Positions 7,492 to 16,716 of a DNA stretch of 28,279 nucleotides are shown here, piece after piece; positions within the stretch are counted from its first letter, which is position 1, and each line of letters begins with the position of its first letter. Source of the DNA: an uncultured Bilophila sp. Its GTDB lineage: Bacteria; Desulfobacterota; Desulfovibrionia; Desulfovibrionales; Desulfovibrionaceae. The DNA lies in contig CAJUHZ010000031.1 of the NCBI GenBank assembly GCA_910585945.1, positions 1 to 28,279 on the forward strand, read 5' to 3'. Below the pieces are notes generated by a model. The model did no database searches and was not told where the DNA came from. It saw only the letters and a list, made by a program, of their open reading frames with translations. Both the position numbers and the translations under genes were made by a program.

Positions 7492-10110
7492 TCAGGGCAC
7501 GCTTTCCACGCGCACACGGCGCGTCGCGGCCCGTCCCAGGGCGTCCACCGCCCGAATTTCCGTAACGCCGGCTGTCGGAGTCCAGGCAAGGGACGCTCCG
7601 GGCGCGCTCGTGCCGAGAAAGCGGGTTCCCGCAAACCAGAAGATTTCCTCCGCGTCCGGGTCCGCCGCGGCGACAAGCGGGATGACGCTCTGTTCCGGGG
7701 CGGAAAGGCGGATCTGGTAGGCCACGCCGCCTTTTGGCGTCACAATCCGGGGCGGCCGGCCGGCCGGAGCCGTCGGCGCGGCCGCATGGAGAGCCGGATC
7801 GCGATCCGCCCGGAGATCGGGCGGCCGGATCGGACCGACCGAACCTGCCGGGCCTGCCGGATCTGGCGGGGCGGGAGCGACGGCAACAGGCGCGCGCTCC
7901 GTGCAGGTGGGGCCGTCCAGATCATAGGGGGGCGGCGCGGGCTTGATCACGCCCGCCCGACGGAAAAGCCGCTCCAGATCTGTCGGCCAGAATTCCCAGG
8001 GGATTTCTTCCGTGCGGCCGGGCAGGGGCGAACAGGCCCGCAGACCGCTCACCCGATCCACCAGAATGGTGCGGAACACGCCCGAAGGCCGGATCGGAGA
8101 GACGCCGGGCCAGAACCAGGTCTCGGCGGTATCGCGGCAGAGCGAGATATCCACATCGCCGGTGGCCGCGCACACGGTCAGGCGCTTCAGGTTGAGGCCC
8201 CGCGCCTGCTCCCGGACGAGATCGCGCGGCCGATCCGCCTCCGTGGCCGGCGGCATGGAACAGACGGCCGCGGCAATATCCCGGAACAGGGGCAACGCCG
8301 CTGTCCGCCCTGCAAGGAGCGGATTGGCGCGGTTGTCGAAATGGCCCACCCATACCGCCAGCACATAGGGGCCGAAGACGCCGACGGTCCACGCGTCGCG
8401 AAACCCGTTGGACGTGCCCGTTTTCAGACGGAGAGGGAGGTTCGGCCCGCTCCCCTGCCCGGCCCCGTCTTCCAGCATGTGCAGGGTCATGAAGGCCGCT
8501 TCGGGCGCAAGCATCCGCCGGGGAATGGGGCGAGGGACGGGACAGGGGGCGGGGTTCGGGCCGGGGTGGGCCGACGCGCCGTCTGCCCGAAACGCGCCGG
8601 GCGCGTCGCTTTCGACGATCAGCCGCACGTCGCGCAAGATCCCCTGATTGGCCAGCATGGCATAGAACCGCGCGAGATCGCGCATGGAGAGTTCGGCCCC
8701 GCCCAAAACAAGGCTGAGTCCGTAATGCTCCTCGGAAAAAGGCAATCCCGCCCCCGCCCGTTGCAGAAAGCCGTACAGCCCCGGCTCATGCAGACGCGAG
8801 GCCAGGGCGACGGCCGGCACGTTCCGGCTGGCCCGCAAGGCTTCAACGGCGGAAAGCGGGCCGCGAAAGGCTCCGTCGAAGTTTTCCGGATCGTATCCGC
8901 CGAAACTGCGCGGCGTGTCCGCAAGCAGGCTCAGGGGATGGATAAGCCCCTGCTCCAGGGCCAGCGCGTAAATGAAGGGCTTCAGCGTGGACCCGGGCGA
9001 ACGGCGGGCGCGGGTGCCGTCCACCTGTCCCTGAATGGCGGTGTCGCCAAAGTCGGCCGATCCGACCAGCGCGCGGATTTCCATGCTTGGCCAATGCACG
9101 AGCAGCGCGGCCGCGTTGTCCAGCCCGTACAGACGGCCCCGCGCCGCAAACTGGCGGATCAGCCGCTCCACAAGACGTTGCAGGGACAGATCGATGGTCA
9201 GATGGATCACACCCCCCTGCCGCGCGGCGCGAAACGCCTCGGTTGTGGCGTGCGGGGCTTCAAAGGGCAGATCCGCCGGCGCGAACAGACGCAGGCGCGG
9301 CGCGCCCGCCTCCTGCCCTGTCGCCCCCTGCCCGGACGTTCCGTGCCCCCCGGTCCCGGCGGAACCGCCATCCTCCGGCGGGAGCAGAGCGGCCAGCCGG
9401 GCGCGGGCCGCGTCGAAGTCCGGCCCGTGCAGGGGATGCCGCCGCGCCGGGTGCTGCGGCACTACGGCCAGGGCGATGCCCTCGGCCGCATTCAGCCGCC
9501 GGACCGGCTTGTGAAACCAGATGCGGGCGGCCGCCTCCAGCCCTTCCACATTGCCGCCGTAGGGCGCGAGATTGCAGTAGGCTTCAAGAATGGCGTCCTT
9601 GTCGTAATGATGTTCGAGGCGAAGCGCGGCCAGGATTTGGGCGATCTTGCCGGCCGGGCGGGAGGTATCAAGCCGCTGGCGCAGGCGAACCACCTGCATG
9701 GTCAGGGTGGAACCGCCCATCCGCCGCCCGCCAAGAAGCATATGACCCATCGCGCGGATCAGCGAAAGGGGATTCACGCCGGGATGACTGTAAAAAAAGC
9801 GGTCCTCATACCGCAAAACAGCCCGTATGACGCCGGGCGGCACGTCGGCCAGCCGGGTGCGCACCCGGTATCCGCCGTCCGTCGCCAGTCCGATGCGCAA
9901 CAGATCGCCGTGCCTGTCCACCGCGACAGGGGAGAACGCCACCCCGTCCAGCAGGGGCGGACGCGGCGACAGGGCAATCCACAACCACAGGACGGCCAGC
10001 GCGACGACGCCAAGCCCGGCGGCCCCGGCCAGAGCCAGAACCGCCGTCGAACATCTCGAACGCAACCTGCCGATCATTTCCCGCACCCGCCCTGCCGCGC
10101 GGAGATGCAC
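7492..10110 (-). CDS. pbpC: Penicillin-binding protein 1C, 872 aa
   Basis: This is a bifunctional class A penicillin-binding protein. A short cytoplasmic tail and a membrane helix (about 22-46) precede a GT51 glycosyltransferase domain with catalytic E102 in YEDRFFYSHPG and GGSTLTMQ at 132-139. The transpeptidase domain has all three motifs: STLK with nucleophile S374, SRN at 428-430, and KTG at 563-565. A C-terminal region after about residue 750 fits the PBP1C-specific BiPBP_C domain. Length is somewhat above E. coli PbpC (770 aa), partly from Gly/Pro-rich inserts around residues 255-290, 505-525 and 730-760. An alternative start is the ATG at 10077 (residue 12); neither start has a strong ribosome site. 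It lies 111 bp downstream of the alpha-2-macroglobulin gene, the classical yfhM-pbpC arrangement, and converges on the DUF748 gene. Confidence 0.95.
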   Translation of the reverse strand: MHLRAAGRVREMIGRLRSRCSTAVLALAGAAGLGVVALAVLWLWIALSPRPPLLDGVAFSPVAVDRHGDLLRIGLATDGGYRVRTRLADVPPGVIRAVLRYEDRFFYSHPGVNPLSLIRAMGHMLLGGRRMGGSTLTMQVVRLRQRLDTSRPAGKIAQILAALRLEHHYDKDAILEAYCNLAPYGGNVEGLEAAARIWFHKPVRRLNAAEGIALAVVPQHPARRHPLHGPDFDAARARLAALLPPEDGGSAGTGGHGTSGQGATGQEAGAPRLRLFAPADLPFEAPHATTEAFRAARQGGVIHLTIDLSLQRLVERLIRQFAARGRLYGLDNAAALLVHWPSMEIRALVGSADFGDTAIQGQVDGTRARRSPGSTLKPFIYALALEQGLIHPLSLLADTPRSFGGYDPENFDGAFRGPLSAVEALRASRNVPAVALASRLHEPGLYGFLQRAGAGLPFSEEHYGLSLVLGGAELSMRDLARFYAMLANQGILRDVRLIVESDAPGAFRADGASAHPGPNPAPCPVPRPIPRRMLAPEAAFMTLHMLEDGAGQGSGPNLPLRLKTGTSNGFRDAWTVGVFGPYVLAVWVGHFDNRANPLLAGRTAALPLFRDIAAAVCSMPPATEADRPRDLVREQARGLNLKRLTVCAATGDVDISLCRDTAETWFWPGVSPIRPSGVFRTILVDRVSGLRACSPLPGRTEEIPWEFWPTDLERLFRRAGVIKPAPPPYDLDGPTCTERAPVAVAPAPPDPAGPAGSVGPIRPPDLRADRDPALHAAAPTAPAGRPPRIVTPKGGVAYQIRLSAPEQSVIPLVAAADPDAEEIFWFAGTRFLGTSAPGASLAWTPTAGVTEIRAVDALGRAATRRVRVESVP

Positions 10111-10159
10111 GCGGCATCGCTGTCAACGCCGCACGCGGCGCGCCTGCCGGCGGCATCAT

Positions 10160-10216
10160 ATTGGGGGCTTCTCGCCCCCAAACCCCTCGGCAGGGGAATG
10201 ATTCCCCTGCACCCTC
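10160..10216 (-). repeat. Extragenic palindromic repeat, copy A
   Basis: Read on the minus strand, this 57-bp block contains two strong hairpins: GCAGGGGAA-TCA-TTCCCCTGC and TTGGGGGC-GAGAA-GCCCCCAA. It matches 24453-24509 on the plus strand at 55 of 57 positions. It sits between the stop codon of the alpha-2-macroglobulin gene and the start of pbpC. It might act as an mRNA-stabilising or attenuating element, or be a dispersed REP-type sequence. There is no T run, so it is not a typical intrinsic terminator. Confidence 0.85.
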
Positions 10217-10221
10217 TTTCA

Positions 10222-13200
10222 TCATTCTTCATCGGACGGCTGGCGCACCGCAAGCCGCGCCGACTCGCTCCGGGCGGAGAGCGTCGCGTCGTACATGGCT
10301 TCCGCCTGAGCGGGCGGGAGAACAAAGTCGCCTGTATTCACCGCGCGCAGGCGGCAGGTCCAGGTGCGGGGAGCGGCGTCAAGATCCACATAGAAGAGCA
10401 CCCGATCCTCGCGCGTTTCCCGGTGCGTGACCGGCGCGTCCGCTGTTTCGCCTTCCCCGCGGAAGGGGATCGCTTCAAAGCCGCCCGGCAGGGGCACGGT
10501 GATCACCGCGTTGGGTATGGCCGGGCCGTGGGAGCGGGCCGTCACGCTCAGGGTGACCACGTCGCCAAGCGCGACGGACAGAGGAGCGTCCGGGCGGGGC
10601 GGGCGGGATGATCCTGCCTGTTTGGCCGATCCGGCCGCCCTGGCCGGTCCGCCCCGCTCGCCTGCTCCGTTCCCCCCGATCGTTCCGGGCGTTTCGGGAC
10701 TTCCGGCGGGCGGCGCAAATCGCCCCGCGGCGTCTTCGGCATCAGGGCCGGCAAGGGCAAGCGTCACCTCCATCCCCCGGCTTTCGGCCCGGGCCGGGAG
10801 CGTCATGTCGTAGCCGCCGCTTGTGAGCTGCCAGTACCAGCTTTCACCCGCGGGCGCATGCAGGCGGAAGACGGAGCACGCCGCTTCCAGCCGGTACAGC
10901 CCCGGAATGGACAGGGGAGGCTCGCTCCCGGCTTCGGCACCCGCTTCCGGTTCCATGACGGCGGCGCTTCCGCCGGCCTCGGCGCACTCAATGCGCACGC
11001 CGGACTCATCCCGGGACGGCGGCGAGGCAAGGGTCAGAGCCAGCAGCGCGCGCACGCTGTGCGCCGCCGCAAAGGTTCCGCCCTCCACGCGCTCGTGCAA
11101 AAAGCGCGTCCATTCTTCCATGCCGGCCTGTCCGCCGTCTCCGGTCAGCCGTTCCGGAAAATGCCGGGCCAGAACCGTGACGCGCAGAGCGGCCGCGGCA
11201 GTCGCGTCCAGAATATCCCCTGTCGGGAAGGCGTCCGCCGCCGCGATCGCCGCCGCATCATTCTCAAGGGCCGCAGCAGGCCCGGCGGCCGTCGGCATGA
11301 GCAGCTCTTCCGCCCGCCCGTCCAGGCGCAGAATGGCGCAACTGCCGGCCAGCAGCGCGCCGGTGACGTCCCGCCGCCAGTCGATCCCGGCCTTGCCGTC
11401 CCGCCCTCTTGCGTTCAGGCCCATTTCATTCAGGCTCTGTTCAAGCTGATCCAGCGCACGGGTGACAATGCGCCCTTCCCGCGTCAGCACCCACAGGCCA
11501 TAGGCTCTGACCCGCGCCTGAGCCAGCGTGGCCGGCGCGCGCTCCGTCAGACGCTCTATGGCGTCGAAAACGGCGTTTTCCAGCGAGGCCGGCGCGGTCC
11601 AGCCTGTTTCACGCAGGGCGAGCAAAAAGTCGCCGGCATAGACGGTCACGGTTTCATTCGGGATTGCGCCGGGCCACAGGCCCACGCCGTTGCGGCTGAA
11701 CGACGCGCGCAACGCCTGGATCGCCGCGTCGATCACGGCGTCGCCGTCCCTGAGCACAGCCGCCGCGTCCCGACGCGGATCCGCAAGCAGATCCGGACGG
11801 CCGGCCAGCGCCACACAGGAGAACGCGCGGCTCAGCAATTGCTCGGTGCAGCCGTGCGGGTACATGTCCAGCCGGCGCGCCAGCCCGCGCAGCATGGGCA
11901 GAGGCACGCGCGACGCCTCGAAGACGTCGCTTCGCCGCAGGGCGTAGCGTTCGCGTTGCACGGGCACGCGCGTTTCCCCGGCCCGGGCCACGCCCGCGCG
12001 CACGCTTTGCCGATAGGGCGCGGCCGGCCGCACCGAGAGACTGACCGTGCGCGTTGCCGTCAGCGCGTTTTCCCACACGGCGTCTTCGCTCAACGCCGTG
12101 TCGAATGCTCCGCCGGATGCGGATCCGGATTCGCCGCCAGGCTTCGGGGCATCTCCACCGCCCTGTGCCCGGCCCTGCTGCCCGCCCGCCGCTCCGTCAT
12201 TCCCTTCGGGCGCGGGCACAGCTTCCGCCAGAAGGCGCACGCGCGCCTCGCCGGGCGCGTCCGGCGTGTCGGCGGCGCGAAGTTCAAAGCGGAACACGGC
12301 CTCGTCCCCGCGCCGGATGCGCACCGGCGGCAGGCTCGCCTCACGTTCTCCGTCCCCCGCAAGGACAAGACCGCCCTCTGTTTCCACCCGCAGGCGGAAC
12401 AGCCCGGCCTCGCCCATTCCCTCTGAGCTGTTGGCGACGCCCACGGCGGCTTCAAAGCGATCGCCGGGCGCGACGGCCAGAGGCAATTGCGGCGTGAGCG
12501 TCACGGGGCCGCGCGCGGCGAGTCGCGCCTCAGCGTTGCCCGCGGCCGCAGCCGACGCGCCGACAGCCATGATCCGCACCTCGCCGTTGAACCACTCCGG
12601 CACGGTGAACGAGAAGCGACTCCCTTCCGGAGAAACCGGAATAATGGACGACCATGCCGTCAGCGGCGGCTCGCCCCGGCGTTTGAACGGATTGAGAAAG
12701 CGCCCGCCGCCCGCGCCTTCCATGCCGCCGCCGAAAGCGGGCAAGCGCCCGGCCAGTCTGGCATGATCCGGCATGAGCAGATCGAACGCCTGCCGCGTTT
12801 CCACATCCAGAGCGCGATCCCGCAAAAGATATTCCAGCGGCGACGGCGTGCGGAAGTCCGTGGCGCTCAGCACTCCCTCGTCGACAGCAAACACAATGGC
12901 CCGCCCCGGCGCGCGGCTGGTCAGGGTCACGTCCACGCGCTCGCCCGGGCGAACCAGACGCGGGGCGCTCAGGGCAAGGCCCATGTCCCGCCGGCCGGGA
13001 TCCACGCTGAACGGCGCGACGGCGCTGCTCAACGGTTCCATATAGATATCGGGAGAATCCGGCGAGCGGATCAGCGCCGCCGTGACATAGCCCTTTCCCT
13101 CAAAGTCGGGCGGCAGAACAATGGACTGCACGCTTTCCCCGGCCGGAGCGCTGAACCAGCGCCACGCGGCCACGCCGTCGCGCTCCACGGCGATCAGTCC

Positions 13201-16200
13201 GCTCCCGGCATAGGGCGCGTTGAGCGCGATGCGGATGGCGTCGCCAGGCGCGTAGGCATCCCTGTCCAGACGCAGACGCAGCCCGCCCGCCGCAAGACTG
13301 CCCGCGCCATGCCGCTCCTGTTCCGGCACGATCAGCGCGTCGCCAACCACGGTGAACGCCGTTTCGGCCAGCGGCTCGCCGGAGGAGGAAGCCACTGTCA
13401 GCAGGAAGTCGCCGGGCGTGTCCGTGGGCAGAAACCAGCGCAGGCTCTTTTTGTTGTCAAAACGCGCCACACTTTGGGCGAGCGGCGCTTCCACCGGCGT
13501 TTCATCATAGCGGTAGCGGCCCCGCGCGTCACGGATCAGGCTCCGCACGGAGCGCCGGGCGGCCACGGCGAACCGCAGTTCTCCGGGGTCCACACGATTG
13601 AGCGCCGGGTCCAGGGCAATGAAATCAAGCGCGGCCTTGCGGCCTTGCGGGATATGCCCGAGGTTCGCGCCTTCGCCAGCCGGGCGGAAGCCGAGCGCCA
13701 CCCGCAGAGGGGAGAGCAGCACGCTGTCCGCCCGCGTGACGGCCCGGCCCCCGCCCGGCTCAAAGCCCTCGGTAAACAGGGTGGCGCGCATTGTCGCCGC
13801 CTGATGCCGCCCGACAGGCAGGGTAAAACGCGCTGTTCCGGCGGCGTCGGTCCGAACCTCGGGCAGGGTTTCGGCCGCGCCTGCCCCGCGGCAGGGCGCG
13901 GGATCGTAAAAATGGTAGTCCTCATAGCCGGGAAAGGCGAAGGCGGCCGGCGTCAGGCCAAGCGTGGCCCGGACCCGGCGATTCTGCGCCGGCAGTCCGT
14001 ACAGGTTGCGCAAACGCGCCACGGCCTGCAATCCGGCATTGTCCCCAATGACGATCCAGCCGCGAGGGCTGCCCGGATCGCTCTTCCCTTCGTTGGGGGC
14101 GTCCCCTGGCTGGTCTTTTGGATCAGCGGGGGCGTCGGCGTTTGTCGCCGTGATGCTGACCCGAAGCTCCAGCGTGTCGGGCTGGAATTCTTCCACCCGC
14201 GCCGCGCCGGAGCCGATGACAGGCCCCCGCTCCCCGATGCTCACGTCAAGCCGGTAGCGTCCGACAGGGGCGGCTTCCGGCGCGTGCCAGGAAAGCTCGG
14301 CCAAACCGTCGGCCGGCACGGCAAAGGGCCGGCTCAGGACTTCATTGCCCAGCGGATCGGTGAGCACGGCATGGAGGGGAAGCTTTTCGGGCAGGGCCTG
14401 CCAGTCGCCGCGCCGCGCGATGCAGCCAAAATGCAGCGTTTCGCCCGGACGGAACAGCCCGCGCTGGCTGAAGACATACGCGGTCAGCCCTTCTTCCGAG
14501 GCGCTCCGCCCGCCTACGGGAAAGGCGGAAGTATCCACGATTCGAGTCGGATCGCTGAGAGAAAGCCATGTGAAATCAACCGGCTCGCCCCGGCTCCCGG
14601 AACGCGAGGCAACGATCGCCACGGGAGCGCGCTCGGCAGAAAGCCCGTCCGCAGAAAGTCCGCCCATTGAAAGCCCATCTGTGGCAGGCAGAACGGCGCG
14701 CCCTTCGCCGTCCGTCGCCGCTTCGGCCACAGGCAGACCGTTGCGCCCGAGAATGCGCACGCTCACGCCCGCCAGCGGCCGCCCCGAAGAGAGCGAGCAG
14801 ACAAACACGTCCCGCCGGCCGTCGGAAGCCTTTTTCACAAACATGCCCATGTCCGTCAGGAGCACAAGACGCGAGGCGGCGGCCACGATCCTTTCGCCGT
14901 TCAGGCCGGTCAGACGCGCTTCCATCAGGCCGAAGGGCCAGCTTTCCGCCACATCCAGCGAGGCGAAGCGGGCGCGCCCCGGTTCGGGCCGGGGAGCCGA
15001 TCCGGAACCGGAATCGACTTCGGCCCCGGTTTCGGCCGCAGTTTCGGGAGTCTCCGCCGGCAACGGGATCTCCCCGCGCGCGATATCCGTATACCTGTCC
15101 GGGGCGCTGTCGGCTGCAAAGCCGCCCCACTCCTGCGCGAAAAGGGCCAGAAAAGGCTCGCGCACCCGGCGGAGTTCCCAGCGGATCGCGGTCAGTCCGG
15201 CGGTCTGGAGGGCGATCTTGCGTGAGCCGCCCAGGGGGAGCACATTGCCCGGCTGGAGAAAATTGATTTCCGGCTCCGGCGGAACGGCCCTGAACACACC
15301 TTCCCAACGCCGCGCAAGGGAATAGCCCTCCGGCGAGGCGAAACCGGCCGGCAGGGAGACAAAAAGATACGATCCGGCCGGCGCGTCGACGCGAAAACGC
15401 ATCCGGCTTGTCGGCGCATTGCCCGTATCGGGAGCGCCCGACGCGTTCAGCGGGGTCACCTTCAGGGGCGTGCCCCGCGCCAGATCTTCGGCCGAGACGA
15501 CGGGCGCGCGTGTCCAGTCGTAGAGGCGATCCGTTTCGCTTCGCGCGGCGCTCCCCGGCCGGGGGCCTATGTTCCGCGGCAGAGCCGTCACGCGCAACGC
15601 CCTGGCCACGGCTTGCGGATCAACGTGCAGGGAGGTTTCAAGCTCCAGCCGGTATTCCCAATCCAGCGAGGCGTTGCGCCCGCCAGCGAGATCCAGCCGC
15701 CGCACCTGCAACAACTCCCGCCGCCCCGGCACGAGCACGCGCCCGGTCACGTCGCCGTCGGCCGTCGGCCGCGTGGCCTGCCGGCAGGTCTCTCCCTTCC
15801 GGTTCCAGAGGGGCAGTCCCCGCACCCGCGCCTCCACCGGGCCCTGGGCGGCGGCAAGGGAGAGAAGCGGCGCGCTGACGGTCACTTCATCGCGATCCTG
15901 ATTCCAGACAAACTCTTCCTTTCCCAACCGGAGCTTGCGCGCGGATTCCGGCCCGCTCCCGGCCTCGGTTCCCGATCGGGCATCCTGCCCGGCCCCTTCC
16001 GCAACCGGACGGAGGGAGATCCGGCGCTCCATTTCGTCCGGGATCACAGGCCAGGAAAAACGAATCGTGGCCGAAACCACATGCCGGCCCCTGGGCGCGG
16101 GGTCGATCCAGACATCAAAGTCATCCGCGACGGCCGCCAGGGCAAGCGTGGGGATCGAGACGCGCCGCGCCCCGCCGGCGTCAGCCTTGGGAGTGATCAG

Positions 16201-16674
16201 CGTGACCCCGGGCGGCAGGGGCAGAGCGCGCAGGTCGGCGCTGTACACTGTCCCCGGCACGAGCGGCTCTTCGGGCGTGAACACAAGCCGGTTGCCGCGG
16301 CTCCAGCGCCAGGTTCCCGCAACGGCCGGGTGAAGGGCGATGCCCGGAACCGGCGCGCCCTCCTCGCCAAGCCGTCCGCGGCAGGCCGGGGCGTCTCGCC
16401 CCATCTGCCCGCGGCAGAAATTCCTGTCGGGGGCAAGGGTGATCGTCAGGGGCGTTCGCCACGAGAGAACCGGCTCGACTCCGGCATGCAATGGCACGCG
16501 GCCTGCCGGGGCCGCACAGGCGGCGTCCGGCGTCCCGAACAGCGGCAGGGCAAGCGCGGGAACAAGCGACAACACGCACGGCAGGGCGCACGCCGCGACG
16601 CGCGCGGCCGCCCCGCCCGCAAGGCAACGCTTCAGGAAGGCGCGGAATGAAAACACGAACCAATCAGTGCGCAT
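10222..16674 (-). CDS. Bacterial alpha-2-macroglobulin with thioester, 2150 aa
   Basis: This is a bacterial alpha-2-macroglobulin of the YfhM type, which traps proteases in the periplasm after bait-region cleavage and a covalent thioester reaction. The thioester motif is intact: GCTEQ with C1609, E1611 and Q1612, in the context YPHGCTEQLLSRA typical of the thioester domain. It is preceded by a long chain of macroglobulin beta domains and followed by an alpha-toroid region and a C-terminal macroglobulin-like domain. The N terminus is a signal peptide with a hydrophobic core at about 26-47 and a plausible signal-peptidase I site near 54. A clear lipobox is lacking, unlike E. coli YfhM, a lipoprotein of about 1650 residues. 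Part of the extra length is Gly/Pro-rich linker near 1485-1525 and 1980-2030. The ATG at 16674 follows GGGAGG. It pairs with pbpC downstream. Confidence 0.93.
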   Translation of the reverse strand: MRTDWFVFSFRAFLKRCLAGGAAARVAACALPCVLSLVPALALPLFGTPDAACAAPAGRVPLHAGVEPVLSWRTPLTITLAPDRNFCRGQMGRDAPACRGRLGEEGAPVPGIALHPAVAGTWRWSRGNRLVFTPEEPLVPGTVYSADLRALPLPPGVTLITPKADAGGARRVSIPTLALAAVADDFDVWIDPAPRGRHVVSATIRFSWPVIPDEMERRISLRPVAEGAGQDARSGTEAGSGPESARKLRLGKEEFVWNQDRDEVTVSAPLLSLAAAQGPVEARVRGLPLWNRKGETCRQATRPTADGDVTGRVLVPGRRELLQVRRLDLAGGRNASLDWEYRLELETSLHVDPQAVARALRVTALPRNIGPRPGSAARSETDRLYDWTRAPVVSAEDLARGTPLKVTPLNASGAPDTGNAPTSRMRFRVDAPAGSYLFVSLPAGFASPEGYSLARRWEGVFRAVPPEPEINFLQPGNVLPLGGSRKIALQTAGLTAIRWELRRVREPFLALFAQEWGGFAADSAPDRYTDIARGEIPLPAETPETAAETGAEVDSGSGSAPRPEPGRARFASLDVAESWPFGLMEARLTGLNGERIVAAASRLVLLTDMGMFVKKASDGRRDVFVCSLSSGRPLAGVSVRILGRNGLPVAEAATDGEGRAVLPATDGLSMGGLSADGLSAERAPVAIVASRSGSRGEPVDFTWLSLSDPTRIVDTSAFPVGGRSASEEGLTAYVFSQRGLFRPGETLHFGCIARRGDWQALPEKLPLHAVLTDPLGNEVLSRPFAVPADGLAELSWHAPEAAPVGRYRLDVSIGERGPVIGSGAARVEEFQPDTLELRVSITATNADAPADPKDQPGDAPNEGKSDPGSPRGWIVIGDNAGLQAVARLRNLYGLPAQNRRVRATLGLTPAAFAFPGYEDYHFYDPAPCRGAGAAETLPEVRTDAAGTARFTLPVGRHQAATMRATLFTEGFEPGGGRAVTRADSVLLSPLRVALGFRPAGEGANLGHIPQGRKAALDFIALDPALNRVDPGELRFAVAARRSVRSLIRDARGRYRYDETPVEAPLAQSVARFDNKKSLRWFLPTDTPGDFLLTVASSSGEPLAETAFTVVGDALIVPEQERHGAGSLAAGGLRLRLDRDAYAPGDAIRIALNAPYAGSGLIAVERDGVAAWRWFSAPAGESVQSIVLPPDFEGKGYVTAALIRSPDSPDIYMEPLSSAVAPFSVDPGRRDMGLALSAPRLVRPGERVDVTLTSRAPGRAIVFAVDEGVLSATDFRTPSPLEYLLRDRALDVETRQAFDLLMPDHARLAGRLPAFGGGMEGAGGGRFLNPFKRRGEPPLTAWSSIIPVSPEGSRFSFTVPEWFNGEVRIMAVGASAAAAGNAEARLAARGPVTLTPQLPLAVAPGDRFEAAVGVANSSEGMGEAGLFRLRVETEGGLVLAGDGEREASLPPVRIRRGDEAVFRFELRAADTPDAPGEARVRLLAEAVPAPEGNDGAAGGQQGRAQGGGDAPKPGGESGSASGGAFDTALSEDAVWENALTATRTVSLSVRPAAPYRQSVRAGVARAGETRVPVQRERYALRRSDVFEASRVPLPMLRGLARRLDMYPHGCTEQLLSRAFSCVALAGRPDLLADPRRDAAAVLRDGDAVIDAAIQALRASFSRNGVGLWPGAIPNETVTVYAGDFLLALRETGWTAPASLENAVFDAIERLTERAPATLAQARVRAYGLWVLTREGRIVTRALDQLEQSLNEMGLNARGRDGKAGIDWRRDVTGALLAGSCAILRLDGRAEELLMPTAAGPAAALENDAAAIAAADAFPTGDILDATAAAALRVTVLARHFPERLTGDGGQAGMEEWTRFLHERVEGGTFAAAHSVRALLALTLASPPSRDESGVRIECAEAGGSAAVMEPEAGAEAGSEPPLSIPGLYRLEAACSVFRLHAPAGESWYWQLTSGGYDMTLPARAESRGMEVTLALAGPDAEDAAGRFAPPAGSPETPGTIGGNGAGERGGPARAAGSAKQAGSSRPPRPDAPLSVALGDVVTLSVTARSHGPAIPNAVITVPLPGGFEAIPFRGEGETADAPVTHRETREDRVLFYVDLDAAPRTWTCRLRAVNTGDFVLPPAQAEAMYDATLSARSESARLAVRQPSDEE

Positions 16675-16716
16675 GGAAGCCTCCCAAAACGTATTGCGAG
16701 CGGGCCGGCGCGCGGC

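Noticed and set aside
7426..10611. 1061-residue plus-strand open frame opposite pbpC
   Set aside because: PbpC on the other strand carries all catalytic motifs of a known family. The plus-strand translation is low-complexity shadow sequence.
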